A DNA stretch of 64,000 nt from Dendrophyllia cribrosa (lineage: Eukaryota; Cnidaria; Anthozoa; Scleractinia; Dendrophylliidae). The stretch is from assembly GCA_024195265.1 (NCBI GenBank), contig JAJLRJ010000004.1:30279285-30343284 (forward strand), written 5' to 3'. Below are positions 32,401-43,849 of the stretch, piece by piece (within the stretch, counting starts at the first letter, position 1; every line of letters begins with the position of its first letter). The notes beneath the pieces were generated by a model, which was not told the DNA's origin, made no database searches, and saw nothing but the letters and a program-made list of their open reading frames with translations. Both the position numbers and the translations under genes were made by a program.

Positions 32401-32851
32401 TTTGCAGGAATTTTTCCTGGGGATTTTAGTTTGCACGATATTTTTTTTCGCAGTTCAAGGCTGTGCTCGAATTTTTTTTTGGTATTTGCCGAACCCCCCC
32501 GCCTCAAAAATCTAATGGTCCGTCCCTTACCACTTATCTTTGGCGAACTGTGTTTTGTTTTTGGGAGCTGTCGGTAAATATTCTTCGACGGCCAAAGCGC
32601 TAGCAATTAACAAGCAAGTCCACAACTCATTTGCGTGCTCTTCGATTCCCATCATGTGCCACTAGTGATCCGATTCCTCCCGTTACACATGCAATCCGTT
32701 TTCATATTTTAAAACGTTTCTTTGTTTGGAAGCTTTTCATATTCGTTGATGAACATTTGACTGAATCTAGACTGCTAAGCCATTGTTGTTGATATATTGA
32801 GAAAGCGCCACTCAAGTAGCACGATAACATCTGTTTGCTTTCATGTTATGT

Positions 32852-34094
32852 CAGGGCGTAACATGTCGATAATATTTCGAAAGTCGATAAAAATCGATCG
32901 TTGTCGATTGAATTCGATACTAATCAATCGACAGATATCGGACATCGATAAAAATCGATCATATTTCTTGTGATTTTCTATTTTGATCGATTATCAATGT
33001 AACAATTCGATTTTGTTCGATTTTAATCAACAAGTATCAAAATATGAAGATGGAAGCGATTTTAGAATACCCGTCCACTTATTTACATATATCCCTAAAC
33101 GTTTTAAAGAACGAAGCATATGAAAACAAAAGGATCCATTCTTATTCAATGAGATGCAAATAAGTGGACTGGTATTCTACAGTTTAGCCTGAACATAGTT
33201 AATGGCACAAACTGGTTATGAAACTCAGTCAGTCCTTTGTTTTAATATATGTTTTTGTTCTCCATTTCTTTTGTTCGTTTGCCTTGACCCTGCACAAAAC
33301 ACAAAAGATATTGAAATGCATATGAGCAACTGACCAATAGAAACATTTGGGCTCACACGTTAAACAAAACAATGTGCAGGGTCACGGTTCGTTCAACATA
33401 AAACAAAGCAGCTTTGTACACTCTTTTGAAATTTGTTGAGCTTCATAACCAGTTTCTTCTATTAACTATGGCCTGAAGATGTATGGCGGGAGACAAGAAT
33501 GTACTGCAGTCGAACGCGTGCTAACGAAGCGGGAGCCGATCGGCTACAGCAAGACTTTATTTAACCCGGATTCAGTACAGTGTACACTGTATTAGAAGCT
33601 CAAACAAACAAGAGGAGCAGCAAAAGCAGCATAATAGATCTTTTCACATCAAATATCCGAAAAAGTCTATCAGGAACGTCAGCTCGGGTTATTACAATGA
33701 ACAAAATCGAGCACGATCGAACGATTTAGTTCAGCTGAACAAAACCATTTTAACCATTTCTCAAGGTAAACATATCGATCCTATTCTACATGTACGTTGA
33801 ATAACAACAGCACTTACAACAAACCACTTGGTTGCTCAGTTTTTATTTAACTTTATTGCCATGCAGATTTACTTTAGAGCTGTTTACACTTATATAAAAT
33901 GCTGTTCAAGCTACATGTATTGATTATTGGTCTGGTTAATTTCGCAGCCGATTAAAAATTGTTAAAATCTTGTGATTATCGACTTTTATCGACAAATTAA
34001 ACTTGTCGATTGAAGATTATCGACAAATATCGAGTACTATCAACTTATCGACTACGTTTTCGATGATCCATTTTGATCGACATGTTACGCCCTG
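32852..34094. mobile_element. hAT-like non-autonomous transposon
   Basis: Ends CAGGGCGTAACATGTCGA and TCGACATGTTACGCCCTG are perfect inverted repeats of 18 bp, bordered by GTTATGT on both sides (32845-32851, 34095-34101). CAGGG/CCCTG ends and a 7-8-bp duplication fit hAT elements. The first and last ~130 bp are dense in TATCGA/TCGATA words, a subterminal motif array. A second inverted pair (about 33185-33480, with CTGGTTATGAA / TTCATAACCAG) lies inside. No transposase. Confidence 0.8.
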
Positions 34095-34101
34095 GTTATG
34101 T

Positions 34102-36270
34102 TGACCACTTTTGAACACCCTTCTTCAGCAGGGTTGATATATAGGATGACCCACTCAGTGTTCTCACCAGGCGCAGCCGCGGCCTTGCGGGATTCCCGCA
34201 AAAAACATTGAGATGGCGCACCAAAAGCGAAGAAGATGCGCCCGTAAGGGCGCAGGGGCAAGCTTCGAGTCAAACGGACTTTTGAATGTTTATGAGTAGT
34301 TTAATGGTCAATCGAACACCCCAGCATGCTTGTTCAAATGAATAAAACATTTATCAAAAAATTTAAAGCCTTTAATTTTATTGTCTTTACCCTCGTCCCC
34401 TCCTGGATTCAACTCGCATTAAAATACAGCACTTCTCTTTGTTGTCTCCTCGGCTACTGAGATCATCCCGTCAAGCTGTGAGATCATCTCGTCAAGTCCT
34501 GATAGGGGGTCCTGATATTGTCTGGTCTTGATCATTGAGTTGTCTGAGATCCGTCGAGTTATGAGATCGATTAGTCTTGTTCTGAGATCAATTTGTCAAG
34601 TTGAGATATCCCTCCATATCCCTCCACCATTTTCGTGTGCAGTGTGTCTTATGTACAATCATGAGCCAATTGGCTTAAATCATCCCTAATCTTTTATTTT
34701 TTGGTCTTGAGGTCCTTGTGCATACATATTCTGCATCTGTGAGCAAAATTAGGTGGAATGTGACTTACACATTCAAATAGAGACTTTAGCATTGGCCAGT
34801 ACTAATCGCAGTGTGTGGAAGTTCATTGCTTTAACATGTTGTTGTTGTTCTCCCTCTTAAAACTTTAGCAATAATTATCCTTTGCGATGTCCATTTAACA
34901 TAGTCTGGGGTCGGAAATATTAAAATGTGACCTTTTTCAATGAAAGGTCCCAACACAATGAAGAAAGTCTTAATTTTCCCTTTGATCCTTTCCATAACTG
35001 GAATACTTTCAAAATAAGGGAGCATTTGAGTGGGGGCATCGCTGACCTCCATTAGATAAAAGTTCTGGAATTAAGTGCGGAATTATACTACAATGAAGCA
35101 TCAGTAGACCATGAGCTAGCTCTCTGGTTCAGGGGTAGGTGTAGGGGAAGGGGAGATTGAGGAAGGAATGATTTCTAGGTAGCTGCTGGTATTTCGTTTG
35201 TATAAAATGTTCCTTCTTTAATCCTGTCATTTAATTGGCAATGAAATATCAAACTGCTTAAAATGAGTCACACAATGAAAAACTATTGGATTAGTCATGG
35301 TTTAAACTGATTTATTATCTTTATTATTAATAATTATTATTTCTCATTATTATTTCTCAGTAAAATTTACCAGGCATTGCCTTTCAAACATAAAATTAGT
35401 TATTAATACCTCATAAACTTTTCCAGAAACTCAAACGGAATTTAGAAACGAATGAAAAAAATAACATAGTGGGACAGTTATGTCTTATTAGGAAACTTAT
35501 GTGTTTGTTTTTCTTTCTTTTATAACAAACAAAATAACAAATGGCTGCTTCAGTGGAGATATGTACTGCAAAAATGGCCCTTTGCCAATTCAGCGTTTTG
35601 GTATCTTGATTTCTCGTTTCAACTAAATAATATGTTTCATGCAGTCTTTTGCTTCTTTGAGATATCTACACACACATAGGCTCCTGTACGTACCAGTACT
35701 TTTATGAAGCATTAAAAATGAAATCATGGTTGTTTAACTAATAAACAAATTATGACATGTTAAGAGCCCAACATTTTCTTTCCTGATACGGTATTTTAAA
35801 AAATATTGTGACAGGATAAAAAGCTCTTAGCATGTCAATCTATATATACTAGATTTTTAGGTAAAAGAACAATTTATCTTTCAAACAAGCCTGTAAGAAA
35901 TGATACAACTTGAAGGTAAATATGAAGTCCAAACGACTGGCTTTCATCCAGTAGATTAAACTGGTGAAGCTGCTCATACATTGATACGATGTATACGTAC
36001 ATCACTTTGTCCAATTCTGTGTCGGTCAGACAGCTGTGCTTTTCAAGTAGTGAGCTGAAATTAAACGACGCGTTGTCGGATCGTTTTTGTTGACGTGAAA
36101 TCTGACAAGCTCGCCATCTTGGCAGATTATCGATAACCTCAGGGATAACCTCTTCACGTTATCAAGATGTGAATTGTAGCCTTTCCCGTTCCCAGTCCAG
36201 CGAAGTCGATACAAACCAAACGCAGAGCCAAACGAAATAATTGGAAATTATACGTAGGCTTACATGAAAT
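34102..36270. other. Mostly no gene seen
   Basis: About 34140-34270 is a GC-rich repeat-like patch (GCGCAGCCGCGGCCTTGCGG, GGGCGCAGGGGCAAGC). The rest is AT-rich, with short unsupported frames. Confidence 0.35.
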
Positions 36271-36282
36271 AGAAATAACGGA

Positions 36283-36427
36283 GAGACGAAACGAAACAAC
36301 GAAGTGACGAAACGACGAAACGAAGTGACGTAACGAAGTGACGAAACGAAGTGACGAAACGACGAAACGAAGTGACGAAACGACGAAACGAAGTGACGAA
36401 ACGTCGAAGCGAAACGACGAAACGATA
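36283..36427. repeat. ACGAAACGAAGTG minisatellite
   Basis: Repeated GACGAAACGACGAAACGAAG words in a roughly 8/21-bp nested period. Minus-strand frames (RFVTSFRRFVTS) come from the repeat. Confidence 0.85.
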
Positions 36428-36479
36428 CTCGACATTTTGTCCACGATTTGACGCCATACGTTTCGGACCGTTGTGGCTG

Positions 36480-36573
36480 CTATAAATTCTAGCGTAAGGT
36501 GATTTCAGTTTTTCAACACCGGTCATTCAACAGCACAAAAGCAGCAGCACATTTGGATTGAAACACAACATTA
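36480..36573 (+). promoter_or_regulatory. Possible TATA promoter and 5' non-coding exon
   Basis: GCTATAAATTC at about 36479 is followed after some 90 bp by AACATTAC|GTAAGT at 36573/36574, a consensus donor. A TATA box plus a short leader ending in a donor is a plausible gene start, but no coding exon was matched downstream. Confidence 0.3.
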
Positions 36574-36579
36574 CGTAAG

Positions 36580-36940
36580 TCCATTTGTAACTTTATTCTA
36601 TGATCATTCTAAATAAACGCGTAGGTTCCCTATGGTTACATTTTGAAATGCCACCAATTATAATATAGACTTAAGCCCCATTCACTCCAACAGTTAAACA
36701 TGTTTAAATATATTTAGTTTAATTAGGTTTTTAACCTCTATCTTGAACGTTTTTAAATGAATATGACTCAAACTACCTGGAATGGTAACAAAAGTCAATA
36801 AAGTTTCTTCTAGTAAAGATTTCACTCCAAATATTACGGGAGGTTAGGAGGTATTTTTCTAAACCTGTTTTAAACTAAACAACATTAAGACATGTTTAAG
36901 CGCTGGTGTGAATGGGGTATAAGTTGGAAACAAAGATTCT
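36580..36940. other. No gene seen
   Basis: AT-rich. Hairpin-like words TTAAACATGTTTAAA.. (36695) and ..TTAAGACATGTTTAAG (36885) suggest a small decayed repeat. Confidence 0.35.
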
Positions 36941-37029
36941 ATATAGAGAGCAAAACAGAGACAGTAGTTTGGAGATAAAGTGCAGGATTGCAAGGATGGA
37001 AGTAGACTACAGCGGGTCGGTACAAAACG

Positions 37030-37255
37030 TGGATCCCCCATTCTGGACCCCCCTTTTGGACCCATCTGGACCCCATCTGGACCCCATCTGGACCCCCATC
37101 TGGACCCCCATCTGGACCCCCTTCTGGACCCCCCATCCGGACCTCCTTCTGGACCCCCTTCTGGACCTCCATCTGGACCCCTTCTGGACTCCCATCTGGA
37201 CCCCTTCTGGACCCCCTTCTGGACCCCCTTCTGGATCCCCTTCTGGACCCCCTCT
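37030..37255. repeat. TCTGGACCCC minisatellite, left arm
   Basis: About 16 units alternating CCATCTGGACCCC and CCTTCTGGACCCC. It gives long spurious Pro/Trp-rich frames on both strands. Confidence 0.92.
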
Positions 37256-37848
37256 TTTTCTTCCAGGAAATGGCCAAATGACAGTTTTGAATTAAAACAC
37301 GTGTGCGACATAGGGAAAAATGTAAAAAAATATATATTAAAATTGAAATAAATAGAAGATAAAAACAACTTGACAACTGGAAAAGGAACTGAAGAGGGCT
37401 ATAAAAAATTACAACATATTTCCCGCCTTTACGATTGCACCATCAGCTCTTTACAAAAATGTAATTACCGCTGACCAATTCTTACCTGGCTGCTCAAATG
37501 GAGGTGAGTGTTTTTCAGGTTTCTTTATTATTTGATGTAGAATCTGGTATTTTCGGAGACCATCATTATTTGTATTTGTATTTACCAAGTGGGCAAATGC
37601 TCCTGTTATCACACAGTCATCGTCGACAGCAAGAGGTTCTAACCGCCCATCCTTTGTTAAATACTGTAATGACATTAATGTTATCAGTGTTTCAACGGAA
37701 TGAAACACTCAGTGAAAATAGTGTAGCATGACATGTATTATAAACGGAAAGTGTAACGTGACAAGAGCACATTGTGTTGCAATTTTCTCGAACCAAGCTA
37801 AAACGCGTGCGACAAAGAAGAAAATATGGCTTTTGCAAGCAGCTGCAG

Positions 37849-38005
37849 CTAGGGGCGTAGCTACCTGTACGCACGTACGCACGCGCGTACCTTAAAAAGT
37901 CGAAGAAAAAAAGAAAGATTTGGAACTTGAGGGTGGGGGAGAAGGTAGGGGGAGTGTTTGAAATTTGATTGTGCGTACCTCCGAAAAAGTCCTGACTACG
38001 CCCCT
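37849..38005. repeat. Small nested MITE in the foldback loop
   Basis: Starts AGGGGCGTAGCTACC and ends TGACTACGCCCCTG, inverted ends of about 12 bp. Contains GTACGCACGTACGCACGCGC. Confidence 0.6.
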
Positions 38006-38374
38006 GCCCCAGCCACTTTCTTTTCATGGCATTATGAGCATTTGCCCACTTGGTAACTACAAATATAAATAACGATGGTCTCCGAAAATACCAGATTCTA
38101 CATCAAATAATAAAGAAACCTAAAAAGCACTCACCTCCATTTTAACAGCCAGGTAAGAATTGATCAGCAGTGGTTATGTAAAGAGCTGATGGTGCAATCG
38201 TAAAGGCGGGAAATATGTTGTAATTTTTTATAGCTCGCTTCAGTTCCTTTTCCAGTTGCCAAGTTGTTTTAATCTTCTATTTATTTCAATTTTAATATTA
38301 TTTTTTACATTTTTACCTACGTCGCACACATGTTTTAATTCAAAACTGTCATTTGGCCATTTCCTGGAAGAAAA

Positions 38375-38541
38375 ACAGGGGGACCAGAAAGGGGTCCAGA
38401 AGGGGGTCCAGAAGGGGTCCAGATGGGGGTCCAGAAGGGGGTCCAGAAGGGGGTCCAGATGGAGTCCAGATGGGGGTCCAGATGGGGGTCCAGATGGGGT
38501 CCAGATGGGGTCCAAAATGGGGGTCCAGAATGGGGGGTCCA
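38375..38541. repeat. GGGGTCCAGA minisatellite, right arm
   Basis: The inverse of the left-arm array with fewer units, so the two arms have changed copy number since they were formed or last homogenised. Confidence 0.92.
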
Positions 38542-38565
38542 CGTTTTGTACCGACCCGACTACAG

Positions 38566-38785
38566 CCATCAAATTTGATCTCGCGACAGGCGGTCAAGAA
38601 ATCATTCTTGTGGAATGTTGACTTTTTACTGTAAGACGTTATTTTGTCTCTAGGTAACACTTTTGGCGAATTTTCTTCCTATGTCAAAATAATATAAAGG
38701 AAGCTCTAGCCATAATCATAAAAACACGATATACCAAGCTTAAAATTAATTGTATGTCATAATAACATCATTGTTTAGCAGTTAT
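38566..38785. other. Flank of the foldback insertion, then no gene seen
   Basis: Begins CCATCAAATTTGATCTCGCG, the right half of the interrupted host repeat also seen near 63400. Confidence 0.4.
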
Positions 38786-39998
38786 AGCGGAGCTCTGCGG
38801 ACCGAAGACCCGCGCGGAGCCCAATACTCACAGCGGAGCATTCGCCGGGCCGAAGGCACGGCTGCGCAGCCCCATACTCATAGAACCTGTGCCCGTCATT
38901 TTTCATGGTCATGGCTAGCGGAATGTTTCGCGGGCGCGCCTCCGTGACATGTGTGTCCGTTGGGCAGGGCTAATTCGCGGGCGCGTATGACGTCGCAAAA
39001 CATGCGCGTATGACGCCACACGCGCGGCTACACAGCCGTCAGCTCGGTAAACACTTTAAAAGTTGAATCTTTCGCGGGGTTTAGTGGAGCAGTAAAGTCG
39101 TTATTTCCCTGCATTTTTTCGCGGTTTGCTACTCAAGACAGGGATACTAAATAAGGGATACTCGGAAGCCGCTTTAGTGGAAAAAGAAGAGCTTTAAGGG
39201 ATAAAATCTTGCTTCGAGGACCTTCATACGTTTATATCAATGCGCGAGATGTTTGTTTTTATTACGGATTTCAGAACCAACGCGGAGATTTAAAGAATTT
39301 TCAAGCAAGCGAGGGACTTAAAGGTAAACAAATTACATTTTTCGATGGGAATTTATCTTGATATCAATCTGTGATTGACATTTTATTTGTGTTTTCGTTA
39401 GTTTTGGAGAATTGTTTATAAACGTGTAGCTTAATTCGGTTGTATTAATTTCCTGAATTTCATCGAAGACACGGCTCGGCCTCGATGCGCTATAAATGTA
39501 CGCGTTTTGCTTTTAAACATAAACTAATAGATATTTCAATAAAATTTTTCGAAAGAAGATTGTGTTGTCCATTTTTATGTGTTTGTTCATTCATTACATA
39601 GATTGAAAAACGATTTTATGTAAACAAAACAAGACTTAGATTTTATACTCGCGTCGCCTTATGCAAATATGTTTGTGTATTTTTGCATTTTTGATTTCCA
39701 AATCAGTTTCTCGGGCATTTTTTGACAAGCAACAACTGTATTTTATTCGGAAAATAGTCGTAATAGTTATTCTAGACAGAGAAAAAGTTGTGTTTGTGAA
39801 CTTTTGTACGGTCTAAATGTACTCTGCAGACGGTCGGGTAATAACCTTACTGTTTTTGAGAATTGCTAAAATTGAAAAATAGCCCGGTCGTCAATCTTAA
39901 TTCTTGTGTTTCCGACCTTTCACCTTAGTTAAGTTTCACCTTAGTTTATAAGCTTGTTCAAAGTGCTACGCTGTTAGGCTCAGCCTATCTATATATAT
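38786..39998. repeat. 1.1-kb repeat family, copy A
   Basis: Opens AGCGGAGCTCTGCGGACCGA and closes GCTACGCTGTTAGGCTCAGC-CTATCTATA. Shared internal landmarks are TCATGGTCATGGCTAGCGGA, GAGGGACTTAAAG, TTTTCGATGGGAATTTAT, GCTATAAATG-TACGCG and CTTTCACCTTAGTTAAG. Ends carry short inverted AGCGGAGCTCT/AGAGAGC-type words. Type unknown, probably a non-autonomous DNA element. Confidence 0.75.
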
Positions 39999-40004
39999 TA
40001 GAAC

Positions 40005-41090
40005 TAAACCTATGCCCGTCACTTTCATGGTCATGGCTAGCGGAATGTTTCGCGGGCGCACCTCCTTGACATGTGTGTCGGTCGCGCAAGGCCAACTCGC
40101 GGGCGCGTATAACGTCGCAAAACATGCGCTTATGACGCCACACAACATCCGAGATGTTTTGTTTTCATTACGGATTTCACAACCAAAGAAGCGGAGATTT
40201 AAAGAATTTCCAAGCAAGCGAGGGACTTAAAGATAAAACAGATTACATTTTTCGATGGGAATTTATGTTGATATCAATCCGTGATTGACTTTTCCTTTGT
40301 GTTCTTACTGTATGTAGTTTTGGAGAATTGTTTTTAAAACGTGCCTAAATTCAGCCCCAGTGTATCGATTTCTTGAATTTCATCCAAGGCAGCTCGGCGA
40401 ACTCGATGCGCTATAAATGGTACGCATTTTGCTTTTAAACATAAACTAACGGATATTTTAATTAATTTTTTTCGAAAGAAGATTGTGTTGTCCATTTTTA
40501 TATGTTTGTTCATTCATTACATAGATTGAAAAGCAATGTTATAGTTCTATCTTCACTCGCGTCGCCTTATGCAAATATGTTTGTGTATTTTTTCAATTTT
40601 GATTTCCAAATCAGTTTCTCGGGCAATTTTTGACGAGCAACAACTGTATTTTATTCGGAAAGTAGTCGTACTAGTAATTGTAGACGGAGAAAATTAGCAA
40701 ATTTCCACCGGTTTTCCGTGGTGTGGTCTCTTATTTACCACGATTTCACATGGTCAAAATGTTGTTGTCTCATGAGGCGCAGCCGAGTGAGTCAGCAACA
40801 AATTTTGACCATGTGATGACGTAAATCGTGGTAAATAAGAGTCCACACCACGGAAAACCGGTGGAAATCTGTTTTTTACCATAATATTTAGAAAAAATTA
40901 CAAGGAAAAATCGAAGTTTCGTTACAAAACTTGATGCATTGCGTGAGCAAGCGTTGTCTATAACTTGCATTGCGTGATGTTAGCGTCAGCACCGTTGTCT
41001 GTACTCTCATTTACCACCCGCATCGACCAATCAGATTGCGAGATTAACGGAAATTGTGGTAAAAAGTTGTTTTTGTGAACTTTTGTATAT
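40005..41090. repeat. 1.1-kb repeat family, copy B (5'-truncated, interrupted)
   Basis: Lacks the first ~100 bp and starts at CTATGCCCGTCACTTTCATG. It runs to AGACGGAGAAA, is interrupted by about 370 bp (40692-41063), and resumes at AAGTTGTTTTTGTGAACTTT. It abuts copy A head to tail. Confidence 0.7.
40701..40868. mobile_element. Hairpin within the insertion in copy B
   Basis: ATTTCCACCGGTTTTCCGTG pairs with CACGGAAAACCGGTGGAAAT. Pairing continues through CTTATTTACCACGATTT and ACATGGTCAAAAT to a short loop (CTCATGAGGCGCAGCCGAGT). The arms are about 70 bp. Confidence 0.82.
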
Positions 41091-41490
41091 ATATATATAT
41101 ATATTATTAAATAAAAACTTGCTGACTATTGCTTATCATTGATTTCACTGACACGCGACGCTTGAAATCAAAACTCTTTTGAAAAGTTGGCGAAAGACTG
41201 CCGTGAATCAAAGCTTTCATGGGAAGAGTAATTAATTTTCACCGGAGCTCCCACTCTCAATTACCTCCGGTATGGTTTCGTTATGGGAACGCGGTTACTC
41301 CGTAGGTGACAGTGAGCGGCAGCTCCAACTTGGCGTAGTTGTCATCGCTTCGGGGAGGTGGGCGGGTCGCCGCTGCTCGAGTCCTCCAGCAATTCACCAA
41401 AACAGTAAATACACCTGAACTCTCAATATGTATCTACGTGCTCAGCGGTATCACTTGCCGTCGCCCAAAGCAACGGGGCCCGTGGAATTG
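41091..41490. other. Short (TA)n, then no gene seen
   Basis: TA run at 41088-41103, then ordinary sequence with CG-rich patches near 41340. Confidence 0.35.
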
Positions 41491-41493
41491 AAA

Positions 41494-41657
41494 ATAGGCA
41501 ATATTCGTATTCTCGGTTTTGAACTGGAACTAGCTTACCGTCGAGGCTCATGCGGGGGAATATCATTAAAAATATTTGCATGTGAAAAGATTCCCCCGCA
41601 TGAGCCTCAACTACACGCTACTTCCAGTTCAATACCGAGAATACGAATATTGTCTAT
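41494..41657. mobile_element. Hairpin MITE
   Basis: ATAGGCAATATTCGTATTCT pairs with AGAATACGAATATTGTCTAT. Arms continue through GAACTGGAACTAGC / TACTTCCAGTTC and GAGGCTCATGCGGGGGAAT / ATTCCCCCGCATGAGCCTC. A single-arm relative lies at 45327-45401. Confidence 0.85.
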
Positions 41658-42233
41658 TAGGGTGCTTGGCGCGCGGACCCTGGCGATAATGGTAATTTTA
41701 AAAACACTATTTTCTGAGAAACAACTGCGAACTATCCGTACGGATCCGCTCATTTATCTAGTTGTGTATACTTTGTTATCCAGCGACCGTACACTGAAAG
41801 CGGTTATTTTACTTTTTATACAAAATGTTCACGTTACTTTATATAAAACCCCTTTGTCGTCTCTCTGTTGCCTACTACACATGTACAGGCCGGGTTGAAG
41901 ATTTGAAGTCCTAAACTATAAATTGTGATTTTCTCGAGACACAAGGTGCTAGGGGAGAGTGAAAAAAATTATAACAAATCAAAACTCTCAGATGTATGAA
42001 GAATCGCTCTCAAATTGAAATGGAACCCGAGAGAAAGTTAGAAATTATCGCTTGAATGTACATAAAAACGTCTTCGAAAAATGAATTGCATTTCCCTTGT
42101 AGCGTATTATGAATGCAATGAATAAGTAGCGGAAAGAGAAATGATTTCCTTATGGACGAGGGAGGTCCTGGGTTTTGGTATGCAAATATATGACAATTAG
42201 GTTGTTTAAAAGTAATGCGTAACGGATATTTAG
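41658..42233. other. No gene seen
   Basis: No splice-bounded or domain-bearing frame found. Confidence 0.35.
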
Positions 42234-42467
42234 TCATTGTGGTTCTGGCACCTTTGTATCGATATCTTCAACGTAATCGAGCTTGAAATTTTTTGTATAT
42301 GTGCCAGTCACATTTCGCAGGTAGTCGCTGCCATACTTTATCCTTGGAGTGCATTGACATTCATGAAGCGGATATTTTACATGTGTACAACCGTACTGTA
42401 CTATACTAGGGTTTGTTATGTTTGTTAATAAATAGACGATTTTGGGGCCAGAACCCAACCACCGCAA
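42234..42467 (-). CDS. Possible terminal exon, unknown protein
   Basis: The minus-strand frame ends at TGA/42234 and includes YGCTHVKYPLHECQCTPRIK and GSDYLRNVTGTYTKNFKLDY. Composition is protein-like (not a repeat artefact), with three cysteines and an N-glycosylation-type NVT. No upstream exon or acceptor could be fixed, and I do not recognise a family. It may be a host terminal exon or chance. Confidence 0.25.
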   Translation of the reverse strand: MRWLGSGPKIVYLLTNITNPSIVQYGCTHVKYPLHECQCTPRIKYGSDYLRNVTGTYTKNFKLDYVEDIDTKVPEPQ

Positions 42468-42469
42468 TG

Positions 42470-43430
42470 TGCTGTTGTTGTTTGCTGTTTTAAGTATCCA
42501 AGGACATTAAGGAAAACAATCTTTGTTGACAGCTCTGTTTAATAATCACCGAAACTGCGAATCGCTCGCGGCGCCCGGTTTGCACGAAATGAGCGGCCGT
42601 CGCGTTTACTTTGGATTGTTCAAAATTTCTTTACTACTGGCTTTGATTCTGGCCAACACATGCCCAGACGTTGTCATAAAATTTTCCAGCTTGATTTATA
42701 CAAACGTGACAATTCTTCATTGTTATCATTTCAGGGTAATGAAGAATTTATGGTTATCAAAGGTTCGCAACACATCTCACAGTTCAGAATTTGAACTGGT
42801 CAAGTATACTTTTGCGCTAATATTTCATTGTCTAGATCTTGACTTGTGATCGTGGCTAATTTCAATTTGTCTCAAAATTTGTCTGGGTGGCCTCGGTTCG
42901 TGTGGTCGCACTGTAATGCAACCAAAATTCTATGTGGGAAACATGTAAAATTAGAAGCCTTTCTTAGCCATTGTTTTGGAGTTTTACGATTGGATGAAAT
43001 CTTGTAGCACAAAAGAAACATCTCTTTAAAATAAAGTTCCATTACATTTTATTTAAAAAACATGTTGTCCATAATAGGTTAATGTATTCACAGTAAGAAA
43101 CACCTAAACAATCTTATGTGGGGAAAGCGAAATGCCGCGGAACAACAGAGCATTGCCTAGTTCTTACACGCATTGTTACTTAAAGTAATGAATCAACTAA
43201 ACGGAATCAATTAATTGTCTGAGTGTGTACTTGATACAGTCCAAAAAAATAGGTACATATTTGCACAAAAACGACAGGTAAACAAATGGATAACAGCTAG
43301 AGAATGTTCAGGGGCGCCCAACGAGAGATTTTTAGGAAAAACGCCTGCGTTATACTGTTTTTCCATATCATGTTCGTTGTCAGCTTTCCGATTCTTTTAG
43401 CTGAATATCACAACAGCACTGAGTGGTAAA
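42470..43430. other. No confident gene
   Basis: A 108-codon plus-strand frame at 42523 (MSGRRVYFGLFKISLLLALI) has a basic then hydrophobic stretch that could mimic a signal peptide. Nothing else supports it. Confidence 0.3.
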
Positions 43431-43434
43431 AAGA

Positions 43435-43830
43435 ATCTAGCTTTCCGAACAGCTTTCCGAACAGCTTTCCGTACAGCTTTCTGTACAGCTTTCCGAACAG
43501 CTTTCCGTACAGCTTTCCGAACAGCTTTCCGACCAGCTTTCCGAACAGCTTTCCGAACAGCTTTCCGAACAGCTTTCCGTACAGCTTTCCATACAGCTTT
43601 CCGTACAGCATTCCGATCAGCTTTCCGAACAGCTTTCCATACAGCTTTCCGAACAGCTTTCCGAACAGCTTTCCGAACAGCTTTCCCAACAGCTTTCCGA
43701 ACAGCTTTAACGAACAGCTTTCCGTACAGCTTTCCGATTAGCTTTCCGTCCAGCTTTTTCGAACCGCTTTCCGAACAGCTTTCCGAACAGCTTTCCGAAC
43801 AGCTTCCCCAACAGCTTTCCGAACAAGTTT
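43435..43830. repeat. 12-bp minisatellite, first block
   Basis: CAGCTTTCCGAA units with CGTA, CATA, CGAT and CGAC variants. All three minus-strand frames are open (RKAVRKAV, GKLFGKLF, ESCSESCS) because the unit is a multiple of three without stops. Confidence 0.95.
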
Positions 43831-43849
43831 TTGCTACAGCGGGGCCTGT

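Larger units (their letters stand above)
30243..32527. mobile_element. 2.3-kb element with G-tract inverted ends
   Basis: Left end GGGACGGACTATTAAATTTT-TGAGG then a long G run; right end a C run then CCTCAAAAATCTAATGGTCC-GTCCC. The next 100 bp also pair (TGCATGATATTTTTTTC.. with ..GCACGATATTTTTTTTCGCAG in the opposite arm). Inside are a GC-rich stretch (about 30610-30835), a diverged copy of the 9720-type repeat and a LINE 3' end. No transposase was seen. Confidence 0.65.
37013..38558. mobile_element. 1.5-kb foldback transposon with 7-bp target duplication
   Basis: Ends CGGGTCGGTACAAAACGTGGA and its inverse TCC-ACGTTTTGTACCGACCCG. Directly flanking are ACTACAG copies (37006-37012, 38559-38565). 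The arms are about 550-590 bp and pair through the minisatellite, GGAAATGGCCAAATGACAG, CCCGCCTTTACGATTGCACC and TGATGTAGAATCTGGTATTT. The loop (about 37600-38030) holds another small element. Sequence related to the flanks, lacking the insertion, is present near 63335. No transposase. Confidence 0.88.

Noticed and set aside
36859..37376. Pro/Trp- and Gly/Arg-rich frames on both strands
   Set aside because: Translation of the GGACCCC minisatellite in the foldback arms; the mirrored copy at 38240-38660 gives the same frames.
41428..41898. 156-codon plus-strand frame
   Set aside because: More than a third of it is the hairpin MITE at 41494-41657; no other support.
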